Made by a program: the position numbers and the translations under genes. Shown here in pieces: positions 16,179 to 24,410 of a stretch of 64,000 nucleotides of DNA. This DNA is from an uncultured Lachnospiraceae bacterium (GTDB lineage Bacteria; Bacillota; Clostridia; Lachnospirales; Lachnospiraceae). The DNA lies in the NCBI GenBank assembly GCA_910585075.1, contig CAJUED010000005.1, positions 62,226 to 126,225 on the forward strand, given 5' to 3'. Position 1 is the stretch's first letter; each line of letters starts with the position of its first letter. The notes beneath the pieces were generated by a model. It saw nothing but the letters and a program-made list of their open reading frames with translations. It was not told the origin of the DNA and made no database searches.

Positions 16179-18596
16179 ATGAAGGATTATTTGAAAATCG
16201 AGACACATCCGATAGCAAATGCTGACAATGTGATTCAGGGCGACTGCTATCGTATTACAGTGCTGACTTCCAGGCTGCTGCGTCTGGAATACAGCGAAGA
16301 CGGGGTTTTTAATGATGCGGCAACGCAGATGGTTTTGAACAGAGATTTCCCTAAGACCACCTATCAGGTGAAAGACACAGGGGATGAGCTGCAGCTGATG
16401 ACAGAGCATATACAGTTAAACTATGACAAAAAGGAATTCACCAGCCATGGCCTTTCCTGTAAATGCCTGGGCGTAAAGGGCGCTTATTTTGTCAGGACAT
16501 GGTATTATGGAGAGCAGGAAGAAGAAGGCGGCTTTATATCAAATTTAAAGGGAACTGCCAGAACACTGGATATGGTGAATGGAGCCTGCAAGCTGGAAGA
16601 CGGTATTATGTCAAGGGGCGGTCATGCCGTGCTTGACGATTCCACGTCTCTGGTGCTTACGGAAGATGGTTTTGTGGCGCCAAGGAAAAAAGGCACAAAG
16701 GATTTGTATTTCTTTGGCTATGGCCATGAGTATTTGGATGCCCTTAAGGATTTCTACTATCTGTGCGGCAAGACTCCCATGCTTCCCAGATTTGCACTTG
16801 GAAACTGGTGGAGCCGCTACTATCAGTATACGGAAAAATCTTATATGGAGCTGATGGAGCGCTTTGATAAAGAAAACATTCCTTTCAGCGTGGCGGTTAT
16901 CGATATGGACTGGCATCTGGTAGAGATTGACCCTAAATACGGAAGCGGCTGGACAGGTTATACCTGGAACAAAGACTTTTTCCCGGATCCGGAAGGCTTT
17001 TTACGTAAGCTCCATGACCGTGGCATGAAGACTACCTTAAATGTTCATCCTGCTGACGGTATCCGTGCTTATGAGGACTGCTATCCAAGGGTAGCTAAGG
17101 CTATGGGAGTGGATACTTCCAAGGAAGAACCGGTTAACTTTGATATTGCAGACCCTAAATTCCTTTCCGTTTATTTTGATGATGTACATCATCCTATGGA
17201 AGATGAAGGCGTGGATTTCTGGTGGCTTGACTGGCAACAGGGAACCAACACCAAGATTGAAGGGTTAGACCCTCTGTGGATGCTGAATCACTTCCATTAT
17301 CTGGACAGCGGCAGAGATGGAAAGAGACCTATGACCTTCTCCCGCTATGCAGGTCCCGGCTCACACCGTTATCCCGTAGGATTTTCAGGTGATACGCATA
17401 TTACATGGGATTCCTTAGATTTCCAGCCTTATTTTACCAATACGGCTTCTAATATTGGTTATGGATGGTGGAGCCATGATATCGGCGGCCATATGCTGGG
17501 ATACAGGGATGAGGAGCTTGAGGTGCGTTGGTACCAGTACGGCGTATTTTCACCAATAAACCGTCTGCACAGCAGTAACAGCCGATTCAGCGGCAAGGAG
17601 CCCTGGAAGTTCAGTATGGAAGCTGACCATATTATGAGCGAGTTCCTGAGACTGCGCCACCGTCTGGTTCCTTATCTGTACACAATGAATTATCGTGCAT
17701 GGAAGGATGATGAGCCTCTCTGCCAGCCTATGTATTATATTGCGCCGGATGAGATGGCAGCTTATAAAGTGCCTAATGAGTATCTGTTTGGTACGGAACT
17801 TATCGTAGCCCCTGTGACCACAAAACGTATTCCAAGTGTGCGCCTTGCAAAGGTAAACGCTTGGCTGCCTGAAGGGCTTTGGTTTGATTTCTTTAATGGA
17901 ACCGTTTATAATGGCGGACGTACCATGGAACTGTACAGGCCTCTTTCTCAGATACCTGTTCTGGCTAAGGCAGGTGCAATCATACCTATGACAGACCAGA
18001 TCAGTGCAAAGGAAGTGGAGCAGAACCCAGAGAGCCTTGAGGTAAGAGTATACGCCGGCGCTGACGGTGCCTTCACTCTCTATGAGGATGATAATGTTTC
18101 CTGCGGTTATGAAAAGGATGACTGTGCAAAGACTCCTATGGAATTAAGCTGGGGAGAGAAAAAGGCATTTGTGATAAATCCGGTTGAAGGAAACGCGGAT
18201 CTTGTTCCCGCAAAGCGCAGCTACAGTATCCATGTAATTGGCAGCACAGCGGCAGAAGCTTCCGTTCTTAAAAATGGAAACAAGGTGGATGCAAAGGTTA
18301 CTTACTGTGAAAAATGCCATGAGCTGTGCATTGAGCTTATAGATGTGGCTGCAAGCGATAAGGTTGAGATTTGCCTGCCCGGAGATGCCGATGTGGCAGT
18401 GAATCCGGTGATGGAGCAGGTGGACGAACTGCTGAACATGGCTGAAATTCCTTTTGTGATGAAAGAAACCCTTTTTGCACTGATGGATAAGTGTAAAGGG
18501 CAGTTAAACATCCTGACAGGCGAGTTACAGGCTATGGATCTTGATGACGGCCTGCGCGGTGCGCTGCTTGAGATTGTGACGGCATATCAGGTGTGA
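16179..18596 (+). CDS. GH31 alpha-glucosidase
   Basis: 805 residues, no signal peptide. N-terminal beta domain, then the (beta/alpha)8 barrel beginning around LGNWWSRYYQYTEKSYMELMERF; the nucleophile is Asp351 in DFWWLDWQQG and the acid/base Asp405 in FSGDTHITWDSL. The DxxW motif VIDMDWH is also present. C-terminal beta domains with GxxFDFF-type segments follow, and residues ~735-805 form an extra helical tail. GH31 members act on alpha-glucosides or alpha-xylosides; the neighbouring GH13 enzyme favours alpha-glucan oligosaccharides. Same transcript as the GH13 gene. Confidence 0.92.
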   Translation: MKDYLKIETHPIANADNVIQGDCYRITVLTSRLLRLEYSEDGVFNDAATQMVLNRDFPKTTYQVKDTGDELQLMTEHIQLNYDKKEFTSHGLSCKCLGVKGAYFVRTWYYGEQEEEGGFISNLKGTARTLDMVNGACKLEDGIMSRGGHAVLDDSTSLVLTEDGFVAPRKKGTKDLYFFGYGHEYLDALKDFYYLCGKTPMLPRFALGNWWSRYYQYTEKSYMELMERFDKENIPFSVAVIDMDWHLVEIDPKYGSGWTGYTWNKDFFPDPEGFLRKLHDRGMKTTLNVHPADGIRAYEDCYPRVAKAMGVDTSKEEPVNFDIADPKFLSVYFDDVHHPMEDEGVDFWWLDWQQGTNTKIEGLDPLWMLNHFHYLDSGRDGKRPMTFSRYAGPGSHRYPVGFSGDTHITWDSLDFQPYFTNTASNIGYGWWSHDIGGHMLGYRDEELEVRWYQYGVFSPINRLHSSNSRFSGKEPWKFSMEADHIMSEFLRLRHRLVPYLYTMNYRAWKDDEPLCQPMYYIAPDEMAAYKVPNEYLFGTELIVAPVTTKRIPSVRLAKVNAWLPEGLWFDFFNGTVYNGGRTMELYRPLSQIPVLAKAGAIIPMTDQISAKEVEQNPESLEVRVYAGADGAFTLYEDDNVSCGYEKDDCAKTPMELSWGEKKAFVINPVEGNADLVPAKRSYSIHVIGSTAAEASVLKNGNKVDAKVTYCEKCHELCIELIDVAASDKVEICLPGDADVAVNPVMEQVDELLNMAEIPFVMKETLFALMDKCKGQLNILTGELQAMDLDDGLRGALLEIVTAYQV

Positions 18597-18652
18597 GACC
18601 CTAAAATGTAAGAAGAACATAAGAAGAACAATTGAATTGTTCGGATAAATAA

Positions 18653-18697
18653 AAAATACGCTAAGGTTGTGCTTTGCAGCCTTAGCGTATTTTATTC
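18653..18697 (+). terminator. Intrinsic terminator after GH31 gene
   Basis: 14-bp perfect stem AAAATACGCTAAGG (18653-18666) / CCTTAGCGTATTTT (18680-18693), ending in T-rich sequence; A-run on the left side could serve the convergent AraC gene as well. Confidence 0.85.
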
Positions 18698-18733
18698 AAT
18701 AAGCTGTCTCGCAAAGAGGTGGAGGCGTTTGGT
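18697..18733. repeat. Dispersed 36-bp intergenic repeat, copy A
   Basis: Begins CAATAAGCTGTCTCGC and ends GGCGTTTGGT. Related copies are at 53836-53870, 53873-53908 and 58547-58582, and a shorter piece at 22001-22015. Like copy D it sits directly after a terminator hairpin; here it lies just past the stop codon of the convergent AraC gene. Confidence 0.55.
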
Positions 18734-18740
18734 GTGTATA

Positions 18741-19646
18741 TCATATGCCATAATTATTCACCGCCGCCCGATAATCCACAGGGGTGCTGCCCGTCTCGGC
18801 CTTAAACCGTTTCGAAAAATAGCTGGGACTGGAAAAGCCGCAGTCCAGGGCAATGGTAGTGATAGGAGCATCCGTAAGGGAGAGCCGTTCGGCGGCAGTA
18901 TAGATGCGGCGCCTCTGGAGATATTCGGTAGGGCTACAGTGCAGATAGCGTTTGAATACCTTCTGACAGGCGCGGACGCAGATATTTCCCTGACGGGCGA
19001 TATCTTCCACAGTGATCTGTTCTCCCAAATGCCCGTCAATCCAGCGCAGCATATCTTTTACCCTTGCTTCCTGCGCTGCCGTGACTTTCTGGGAGGGAAA
19101 TACGTTGCCTTTTTGTTTTGACAAAAGGACAATCTGCGACAGTGCCCAGCGCACGGCAAGTTCATAGCCAACAGGTTCATCCCGGCACAGGCGGAAAACA
19201 TCATGGAAAGCCTGAAAAAAGTCAGCATCCTCGCCTTCGGGATGAAAGTGCAAAAAAGCCGGACCTTTTTTTAGAAGGGGCCGGACGTAAGCAGTGTCAA
19301 ACAAACTGCCGGGGGCTCCGGCTACGATACCCGGGTCGAACAGAAAAGAGCGGAACAGGCCCGGTTCTTCCCCAAACCGGAAAGAGTGCAAGACTTCGGA
19401 GTTGATAAAGCAGCCTTCTCCCTTGGAGAGAGTGAAGATCTTTTCACCGGCATTTATCTGAACGCTGCCCTCCAAAAGGAGGAATACTTCCATTTCGTGA
19501 TGCCAGTGAGGCTGGATATGGGAGTGTGGGACAGAGTGATTCCGGGTAGCGGTTTCATTGACTGTCAGATCGAACAGCGGGGAGGTATTTTCTAATATTT
19601 CCTGACGCTGGTCGTTTAAATACATATCAGGTCCATATCTTATCAC
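18741..19646 (-). CDS. AraC family transcriptional regulator with cupin sensor
   Basis: 301 residues, GTG start with SD AAGGAGG 7 bases away. N-terminal cupin-like sensor (HSHIQPHWHHEMEVFLLLEGSVQI) and a C-terminal pair of AraC helix-turn-helix motifs (ITVEDIARQGNICVRACQKVFKRYL; APITTIALDCGFSSPSYFSKRFKAETGSTP). AraC proteins of this build usually activate sugar-use genes in response to a sugar bound by the cupin domain. It is divergent from the MFS transporter gene and is the natural candidate to control it; control of the GH13/GH31 genes is also possible. Confidence 0.92.
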   Translation of the reverse strand: MIRYGPDMYLNDQRQEILENTSPLFDLTVNETATRNHSVPHSHIQPHWHHEMEVFLLLEGSVQINAGEKIFTLSKGEGCFINSEVLHSFRFGEEPGLFRSFLFDPGIVAGAPGSLFDTAYVRPLLKKGPAFLHFHPEGEDADFFQAFHDVFRLCRDEPVGYELAVRWALSQIVLLSKQKGNVFPSQKVTAAQEARVKDMLRWIDGHLGEQITVEDIARQGNICVRACQKVFKRYLHCSPTEYLQRRRIYTAAERLSLTDAPITTIALDCGFSSPSYFSKRFKAETGSTPVDYRAAVNNYGI

Positions 19647-19824
19647 ATGATTTCCTCCTTTCGTTCGCTGTGGTTATAGTATATGTCGCCAGAGTGTATG
19701 CGTCAAGTAGCGGCTTTTTGTATACTGCTTTCATGGGAAAAGCAGTACCGGTACCGGTTACGGAGCGAAAGGAGCACTTCCTGCACATTCAATCTATGGG
19801 CTGTTGGCAAGAATGGAGATTATC

Positions 19825-20994
19825 ATGAAAAAGCAATATAAGGGGAGCTATTTAAGTTATATGACATTCTATTTTTTTGCATATTTTGCAATGGCGGCAT
19901 TTACCTGTGTGCTGCCGGTTTATCTGACGGATATCGGTAAAACGGCGGGAGAAATGTCCTTTATTGTATCGGCCTCCAGCTGCTTTTCCCTGGCGCTGGG
20001 GCCTTTAATAGGGTATTTATGCGACCGCACACAGCGGCCCCGGCTCATAAGCTGTTTATTGATGGCGGGTATGGGGGGTTCGGCTATGGCTTTTGCTTTC
20101 TTTAGAGAAACCTGGGCGCTTTTTCTGCTGCAGGGAGCGGCTATGTCCTTTTTTGGCGCCGCCCAGCCTGTTTCCGAACAGCTGGCGGCAAACGCCCCCT
20201 ACCGCTATGGGGTGCTGCGCATCTGGGGGACCTTCGGATATGCATTAGGAGCCCAGGCTGCCGGACTGACGATACAGATTTTCCCAGGGCCCGTATTGTT
20301 TTCTGTGGCGGCGCTAACGTCAGCGCTTGCAGCTGCGGGGGTCGCAGCTATGGGCGGGCAGGGCATGCCTGGCGGACAAAGGGAAAGGACGGCAGGGGAG
20401 AAAAGACTGCCGCTGGCCTTTTTTCTGCACAACCCCGCTTTCCTTTTATACATATTGATTTCTTTTTTAGTGATGGGCTGTTCCGGTGTGAACAATACAT
20501 ATCTTCCGCTGCTCCTTCAGGACTTTGGCGTTTCAATGGGAAAAGTGGGTACGGTATTGTCTGTGGGTACGCTGGTGGAAGTGCCGGTTATACTGTTCTC
20601 CAATAAGTTTATGGACCGCTTTTCCAGCAAGACCCTGTTGATGACCATCACAGGCATTTTTACGCTGCAGTATTTGCTTTACGCTGTGGCCTCCGGCCCC
20701 TGGGGAGTGATCATTCCGTTGATTCTGCTAAAGGCCATTGCCACCACACTGCTGATGATGCTCAACTTAAAGGTAGTGCGTAACCTGGTAATGTCGAATC
20801 TTGTTACGGTAGCCCTTTCTATTGTAAATGCATGTAACGGTTTGGGCAGCATTTTTCTGCAAAACGCCGGGGGCGCTTTCGCAGACAGGTTTCCCTTGCA
20901 GACGCTGTATACTGCGCTGACAGGCCTGGCACTGCTGACCCTGTTGCTGTCTTTGTTTCTTCGGGTGGAAGACAGGGAGAAGGTGTTTGCATAG
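19825..20994 (+). CDS. MFS transporter, oligosaccharide/nucleoside symporter type
   Basis: 389 residues, about 12 membrane helices (first: LSYMTFYFFAYFAMAAFTCVLPVYL). The N-terminal half has the cytoplasmic loop CDRTQRPRLIS after helix 2, as in MFS symporters of the LacY/NupG/RafB and MFS_1 type. GGAG with 6-base spacing picks the ATG at 19825. It is divergently transcribed from an AraC regulator, suggesting induced import of a sugar; substrate cannot be read from sequence. Confidence 0.85.
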   Translation: MKKQYKGSYLSYMTFYFFAYFAMAAFTCVLPVYLTDIGKTAGEMSFIVSASSCFSLALGPLIGYLCDRTQRPRLISCLLMAGMGGSAMAFAFFRETWALFLLQGAAMSFFGAAQPVSEQLAANAPYRYGVLRIWGTFGYALGAQAAGLTIQIFPGPVLFSVAALTSALAAAGVAAMGGQGMPGGQRERTAGEKRLPLAFFLHNPAFLLYILISFLVMGCSGVNNTYLPLLLQDFGVSMGKVGTVLSVGTLVEVPVILFSNKFMDRFSSKTLLMTITGIFTLQYLLYAVASGPWGVIIPLILLKAIATTLLMMLNLKVVRNLVMSNLVTVALSIVNACNGLGSIFLQNAGGAFADRFPLQTLYTALTGLALLTLLLSLFLRVEDREKVFA

Positions 20995-21049
20995 TATCAG
21001 GCACAGGCCCGGAGAAGCTGTATTTTGAATTATGCTGACAGATAAAAAG

Positions 21050-21083
21050 CAGCCTTTGCACGTTGAATGCACAGGCTGTTTTT
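21050..21083. terminator. Bidirectional terminator between convergent genes
   Basis: Stem CAGCCT (21050-21055) / AGGCTG (21073-21078) with an inner TGCA/TGCA pairing; T-run on the right, A-run on the left. Lies between the MFS gene and the convergent AraC gene. Confidence 0.75.
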
Positions 21084-21124
21084 GGTGTGATGAGTTGGCC
21101 TTTGAAGCGAGGGTGTCTGCTGGT

Positions 21125-21967
21125 TCAGGATTCCTGTTTGCGGAGCTCGGAAGGCGTACATCCATATAAGTTTTTGAAACTTGCATTAAACCTTTTTTGA
21201 TTGGTGAATCCGTTCATTTCCATGACTTCCGCAATGGGCGTGTCGGTATGTACCAAATCCTGGTAGACATGATTCAGCCTGATTCCCGTCAGATACTGCT
21301 GGAAGGTAATCCCCATGTTTTGATGAAACAGGCGGCAGAAATATTCCCGGCTGATAGAGAGCTGTTCTGCCACGTCAGTTAAGGAAATAGACTCACTGTA
21401 GTGTTCTTCAACCCAAGGAAGTATCTGATGAATCCGCTCCGTCAACAGCTGGCTGGAATCTGAAGCTTCTCCTTCCAGGCGTACGCTGAAATAGCGGAGG
21501 AGACGGGCCAGAACCTGGAGGATGATTCCATCTGATTCCAAGGGAACTTCAGGTGTTTCCAGCAAATACAGCTTTGTCAGCTGGGACATGAGCTGACAGA
21601 TCTCATAATAGAAGGGAAACTGTTCATCACTGATTTCATCAGGCATGCACCTGATTTGATAAAGGTGAATATCCGGTAGATAGCTTTTTAATTTATCCTT
21701 GGAAACATGGACGCAGATGTTCATAGCCTGTTCACCGGGGATTAGCATGCTGTGTGCCTGACGAGATTCTATTACGGTAAGATTTTTCCGGGGAAGATGG
21801 TACTTTGCCCCTTCCATTAAAAGTTCCGCATCTCCGTTAAGTGGATACAGAAATTCCAGCGTCTCGTGCCAATGCAGCGGGTTAAAGCCGCCGGGGAGAG
21901 TCTGGTAAAGAATGCGTATTCCAAGAGGACTGCTCTTTTGAGGTTGTTCATAGTAGCTGTGATTCAT
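21125..21967 (-). CDS. AraC family transcriptional regulator with cupin sensor
   Basis: 280 residues; SD GGAGG before ATG. N-terminal cupin-like domain (PLHWHETLEFLYPLNGDAELLMEG) and C-terminal AraC double helix-turn-helix (ISLTDVAEQLSISREYFCRLFHQNMG; TPIAEVMEMNGFTNQKRFNASFKNLYGCTPSEL). It is transcribed away from the tandem peptide genes, with their shared 217-base spacer as divergent promoter region, so it may control that array as well as the MFS gene on its other side. Confidence 0.92.
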   Translation of the reverse strand: MNHSYYEQPQKSSPLGIRILYQTLPGGFNPLHWHETLEFLYPLNGDAELLMEGAKYHLPRKNLTVIESRQAHSMLIPGEQAMNICVHVSKDKLKSYLPDIHLYQIRCMPDEISDEQFPFYYEICQLMSQLTKLYLLETPEVPLESDGIILQVLARLLRYFSVRLEGEASDSSQLLTERIHQILPWVEEHYSESISLTDVAEQLSISREYFCRLFHQNMGITFQQYLTGIRLNHVYQDLVHTDTPIAEVMEMNGFTNQKRFNASFKNLYGCTPSELRKQES

Positions 21968-22184
21968 AAATATCCTCCATATTACTGTCAGATTGGAAGT
22001 TGGCGGCGTTTGATGTCAATATTGCCTTAAAAGAAGTCAAAAAAATATCTAGTTCAAACCCCGATAAAGGAGTATGCTTCGTATTGTAAACGGAACAGAG
22101 ATAACAACAAAGCTGGTAACAAAATCAATGATAACATCTCTGAATCCAAAAATCAAACGCATCAAAAAGAAAGGGGTGCCGAAC

Positions 22185-22331
22185 ATGAAAAATTATATGA
22201 AGACAATGGTAGAAAGCTATTTTATGAACAATCTGGTTGCTTTATTACATGTAGGAAATGAAGATGCACCTGAAGAAGTGCTGAAAAGAAACTCCTATAC
22301 CTTGTTAAATATATCTCCCAGATTTTTCTAA
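22185..22331 (+). CDS. Tandem 48-residue peptide, copy 1
   Basis: 48 codons. SD AAGGGGTG before ATG. N-terminus MKNYMKTMVESYFMNNLVAL, middle HVGNEDAPEEVLKRNSYTLL, C-terminus NISPRFF. No Cys, no signal peptide, no leader cleavage site of the double-glycine type. The first ~25 residues look like an amphipathic helix; the end is aromatic. A longer frame from 22074 has no ribosome binding site and is not conserved in the other copies. Family unknown to me; possible roles are signalling peptide, antimicrobial peptide or small toxin, with no evidence to choose. Confidence 0.75.
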   Translation: MKNYMKTMVESYFMNNLVALLHVGNEDAPEEVLKRNSYTLLNISPRFF

Positions 22332-22465
22332 GAGGAAACATTCTGACAGAACATTAAAGAAAAAGTGTTAGTGAATGGTTCGGAGGAAAACTGAATAAGG
22401 AAAGTAAAAAAAGAAGAAAACGGAAACTGATTCATAGAAAAGAAAGAAGAAAGGTGGATTTTGTT

Positions 22466-22612
22466 ATGAAGAATTATATGAAGACAATGGTAGAAAGCTA
22501 TTTTAAAAATAATCTGGTTGCTCTGTTACATGTAGGAAATGAAGATGTACCGGAGGAAATGCTGAAAAGAAACTCTTATGCATTGCTTAATGTATCTCCC
22601 AGATTTTTCTAA
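22466..22612 (+). CDS. Tandem 48-residue peptide, copy 2
   Basis: Same length as copy 1, with SD AAGGTGG. Differs from copy 1 in a few residues (SYFKNN, EDVPEEM, SYALLNVSPRFF). The unit of gene plus ~50 upstream bases is nearly identical to that of copy 3, including GGAAACTGATTCATA and AAGGTGGATTTTGTT before the ATG, showing recent tandem duplication. Substitutions relative to copy 1 keep reading frame and length, which supports coding. Confidence 0.78.
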   Translation: MKNYMKTMVESYFKNNLVALLHVGNEDVPEEMLKRNSYALLNVSPRFF

Positions 22613-22682
22613 AAACAATTGAAATGAAGAAGAAAATGGAAACTGATTCATAAAGAATGAAAGAAGAAAGGTGGATTTTGTT

Positions 22683-22829
22683 ATGAAGAATTATATGAGA
22701 ACAATGGTAGAAAGCTATTTTAAAAATAATCTGGTTGCTCTGTTACATGTAGGAAATGAAGATGTACCGGAGGAAATGCTGAAAAGAAATTCTTATGCAT
22801 TGTTAAATGTATCTCCCAGATTTTTCTAA
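22683..22829 (+). CDS. Tandem 48-residue peptide, copy 3
   Basis: Differs from copy 2 by one visible residue (MRTMVE for MKTMVE) and a few synonymous bases (AAT for AAC, TTG TTA for TTG CTT). Same AAGGTGG site at the same distance. The synonymous pattern suggests purifying selection on the peptide. Confidence 0.78.
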   Translation: MKNYMRTMVESYFKNNLVALLHVGNEDVPEEMLKRNSYALLNVSPRFF

Positions 22830-22914
22830 AAAAAGTGTTGTAAAAAGTGTTATTAAATATAGTAGACAAATAAATGATAAGTAAAATTGAAAATTCAGAA
22901 AGGTGGATTTTGTT

Positions 22915-23061
22915 ATGAAAAATTATATGAAGACAATGGTAGAAAAATATTTTACAAACAATCTGGCATCTTTGGCTCATATGAAAAGCGAGGATGATGC
23001 GGCAGAAATGTTAAAGAGAAATTCTTACACACTGCTCAATGTGTCTCCCAGAGCTTTTTAA
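22915..23061 (+). CDS. Tandem 48-residue peptide, copy 4 (divergent)
   Basis: Same 48-codon length and same AAGGTGGATTTTGTT upstream sequence. The middle is divergent (KYFTNNLASLAHMKSEDDAAEM) while both ends are kept (MKNYMKTMVE at the start; LKRNSYTLLNVSPRAF at the end). The conserved ends and variable middle indicate which parts matter. Two terminator hairpins follow, closing the array. Confidence 0.78.
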   Translation: MKNYMKTMVEKYFTNNLASLAHMKSEDDAAEMLKRNSYTLLNVSPRAF

Positions 23062-23124
23062 GTAAATTAATTAAAAAAATAAACCAAAGAGAGAAGAAGA
23101 ATGTATAATCGATGTCAGTAAAGG

Positions 23125-23218
23125 AGCCAGTGTTTTCCAGGATAGAGGACGCTGGCTTTTTCAATTATGAATTATTCATGAAAATTGAGCGAAACACTTT
23201 CGCTCAATTTTGTTTTAT
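23125..23218 (+). terminator. Double terminator after the peptide array
   Basis: First hairpin AGCCAG (23125-23130) / CTGGCT (23152-23157) then T-run. Second hairpin has 14-bp perfect arms 23181-23194 and 23198-23211 (AAAATTGAGCGAAA and complement) with a 3-base loop and TTTTGTTTT. Confidence 0.85.
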
Positions 23219-23268
23219 GATATAAAAATATAGTAGCCTTTTGGCAGGAAGATTTTAAAAGGAATTTA

Positions 23269-24357
23269 GTGAAAGGAAATAAAGAAAATTTGATGAAAAG
23301 AAAGATTGCGGCAATACTTACAGCTATAATGGCAGTAGGGATTTTAGGGGCTTGTGGAGATAAGGATACCAGCGGGCTTGTATATATTTCAGATTTTGAG
23401 ACAGAGGATTATGTTAAGTTAGGCGAATATATAGGCGCGGAGGTTGAGGTTGAGGAGCCTGAGGTTTCAGACGGCGAAGTGATGGTATACATGAAAAGTA
23501 CTTTTTCAGGCTATGCGGAGGCTGTAAGCGGCCGCAGCGTGGAGATGGGAGATACGGCCAATATTGACTATGAAGGTAAGATGGACGGCGTAGCCTTTGA
23601 GGGAGGAACGGCTAAAGGGACGGATTTGACTATCGGTTCCGGCAGGTTCATTCCCGGGTTTGAAGAACAGGTGGTGGGAATGGAAATCGGTCAGACCAGG
23701 GATATTGAGCTGGCCTTTCCGGACCCTTATACCAATAATCCGGATTTTTCAGGGAAAGATGTGGTGTTCACCGTGACAGTTAACAGCATCAGCGCGCCGG
23801 AGATTACGGATGAGCTGGTGAAAGGACTTGGCATTACGGACTGCGACAGTGTGGAAGCCTACAGACAATATGTGTACGACAATCTGATGGCCCAGGCTAA
23901 GGCGGATTTTCAGGAGGAGAAGATGGATGCAGCCGTGGCGGCTTTAGAGGAGAGCAGTACCTTTAAGGCACCGCCTGATGGGATGGTAAGCCGATTGAAT
24001 GAGAATCTGAAAAGCACGTTGACCTCTTATGCGCAAATGTATGGAATGAGTCTTGAGCAGTATGTGTCCTATGCATATGGCGGCACAGTGGAAAACTATG
24101 AGGAATTTTTGACCGAGCAGGCAAAAAATACGGCGCAGCGTTACATTATGCTGGCGGTGGTCGCGGATCAGGAAGGTATTTCGGTGACGGACGAAGAACT
24201 GGAGTCGGAATTTGCTGAGCTTGCCACGGCTTATGGCTATGAAAGCGTGGAGGCCTATAAGGAGGAAGTCAATGTGGAAGCCTACAAGGAATTTCAATTG
24301 ATTCAAAAGGCAAGGCAGTTCCTTGGGGAGAACGCGGTAGTGAAAAATAAGGGATGA
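23269..24357 (+). CDS. Trigger-factor-like lipoprotein with FKBP-type PPIase domain
   Basis: 362 residues from a GTG with SD AAAAGGA 5 bases upstream (an ATG at 23293 is an alternative). Lipoprotein signal with lipobox LGAC (Cys29). Residues ~105-185 resemble an FKBP/trigger-factor prolyl isomerase domain (GDTANIDYEGKMDGVAFEGGTAKGTDLTIGSGRFIPGFEEQVVGM). The rest resembles the trigger factor C-terminal chaperone arms (ITDELVKGLG, helical Gln/Glu-rich segments). Normal trigger factor is cytosolic and ribosome-bound; this form is anchored outside the membrane, so the inferred role is folding of exported proteins. It precedes an exported NlpC/P60 hydrolase, a plausible client. Confidence 0.85.
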   Translation: MKGNKENLMKRKIAAILTAIMAVGILGACGDKDTSGLVYISDFETEDYVKLGEYIGAEVEVEEPEVSDGEVMVYMKSTFSGYAEAVSGRSVEMGDTANIDYEGKMDGVAFEGGTAKGTDLTIGSGRFIPGFEEQVVGMEIGQTRDIELAFPDPYTNNPDFSGKDVVFTVTVNSISAPEITDELVKGLGITDCDSVEAYRQYVYDNLMAQAKADFQEEKMDAAVAALEESSTFKAPPDGMVSRLNENLKSTLTSYAQMYGMSLEQYVSYAYGGTVENYEEFLTEQAKNTAQRYIMLAVVADQEGISVTDEELESEFAELATAYGYESVEAYKEEVNVEAYKEFQLIQKARQFLGENAVVKNKG

Positions 24358-24410
24358 TGCAAAGTGCAGCTACATTTGTTTGTGCAGGGTGACAGGTGTG
24401 AAAGAGGAAG

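Larger units (their letters stand above)
22418..22829 (+). repeat. Tandem direct repeat covering peptide copies 2 and 3
   Basis: Two ~217-bp units of nearly identical DNA, each with ~50 bases of leader plus the 147-base gene. Copies 1 and 4 are older, more diverged members (start-to-start distances 281, 217 and 232 bases). Confidence 0.8.

Noticed and set aside
19118..19405. 95-codon plus-strand frame inside the AraC gene
   Set aside because: Antisense to the AraC coding sequence, no signal or family.
22418..23061. CRISPR array
   Set aside because: Repeats are ~217 bp apart, contain coding frames and have no short conserved repeat with variable spacers; they are tandem gene copies.
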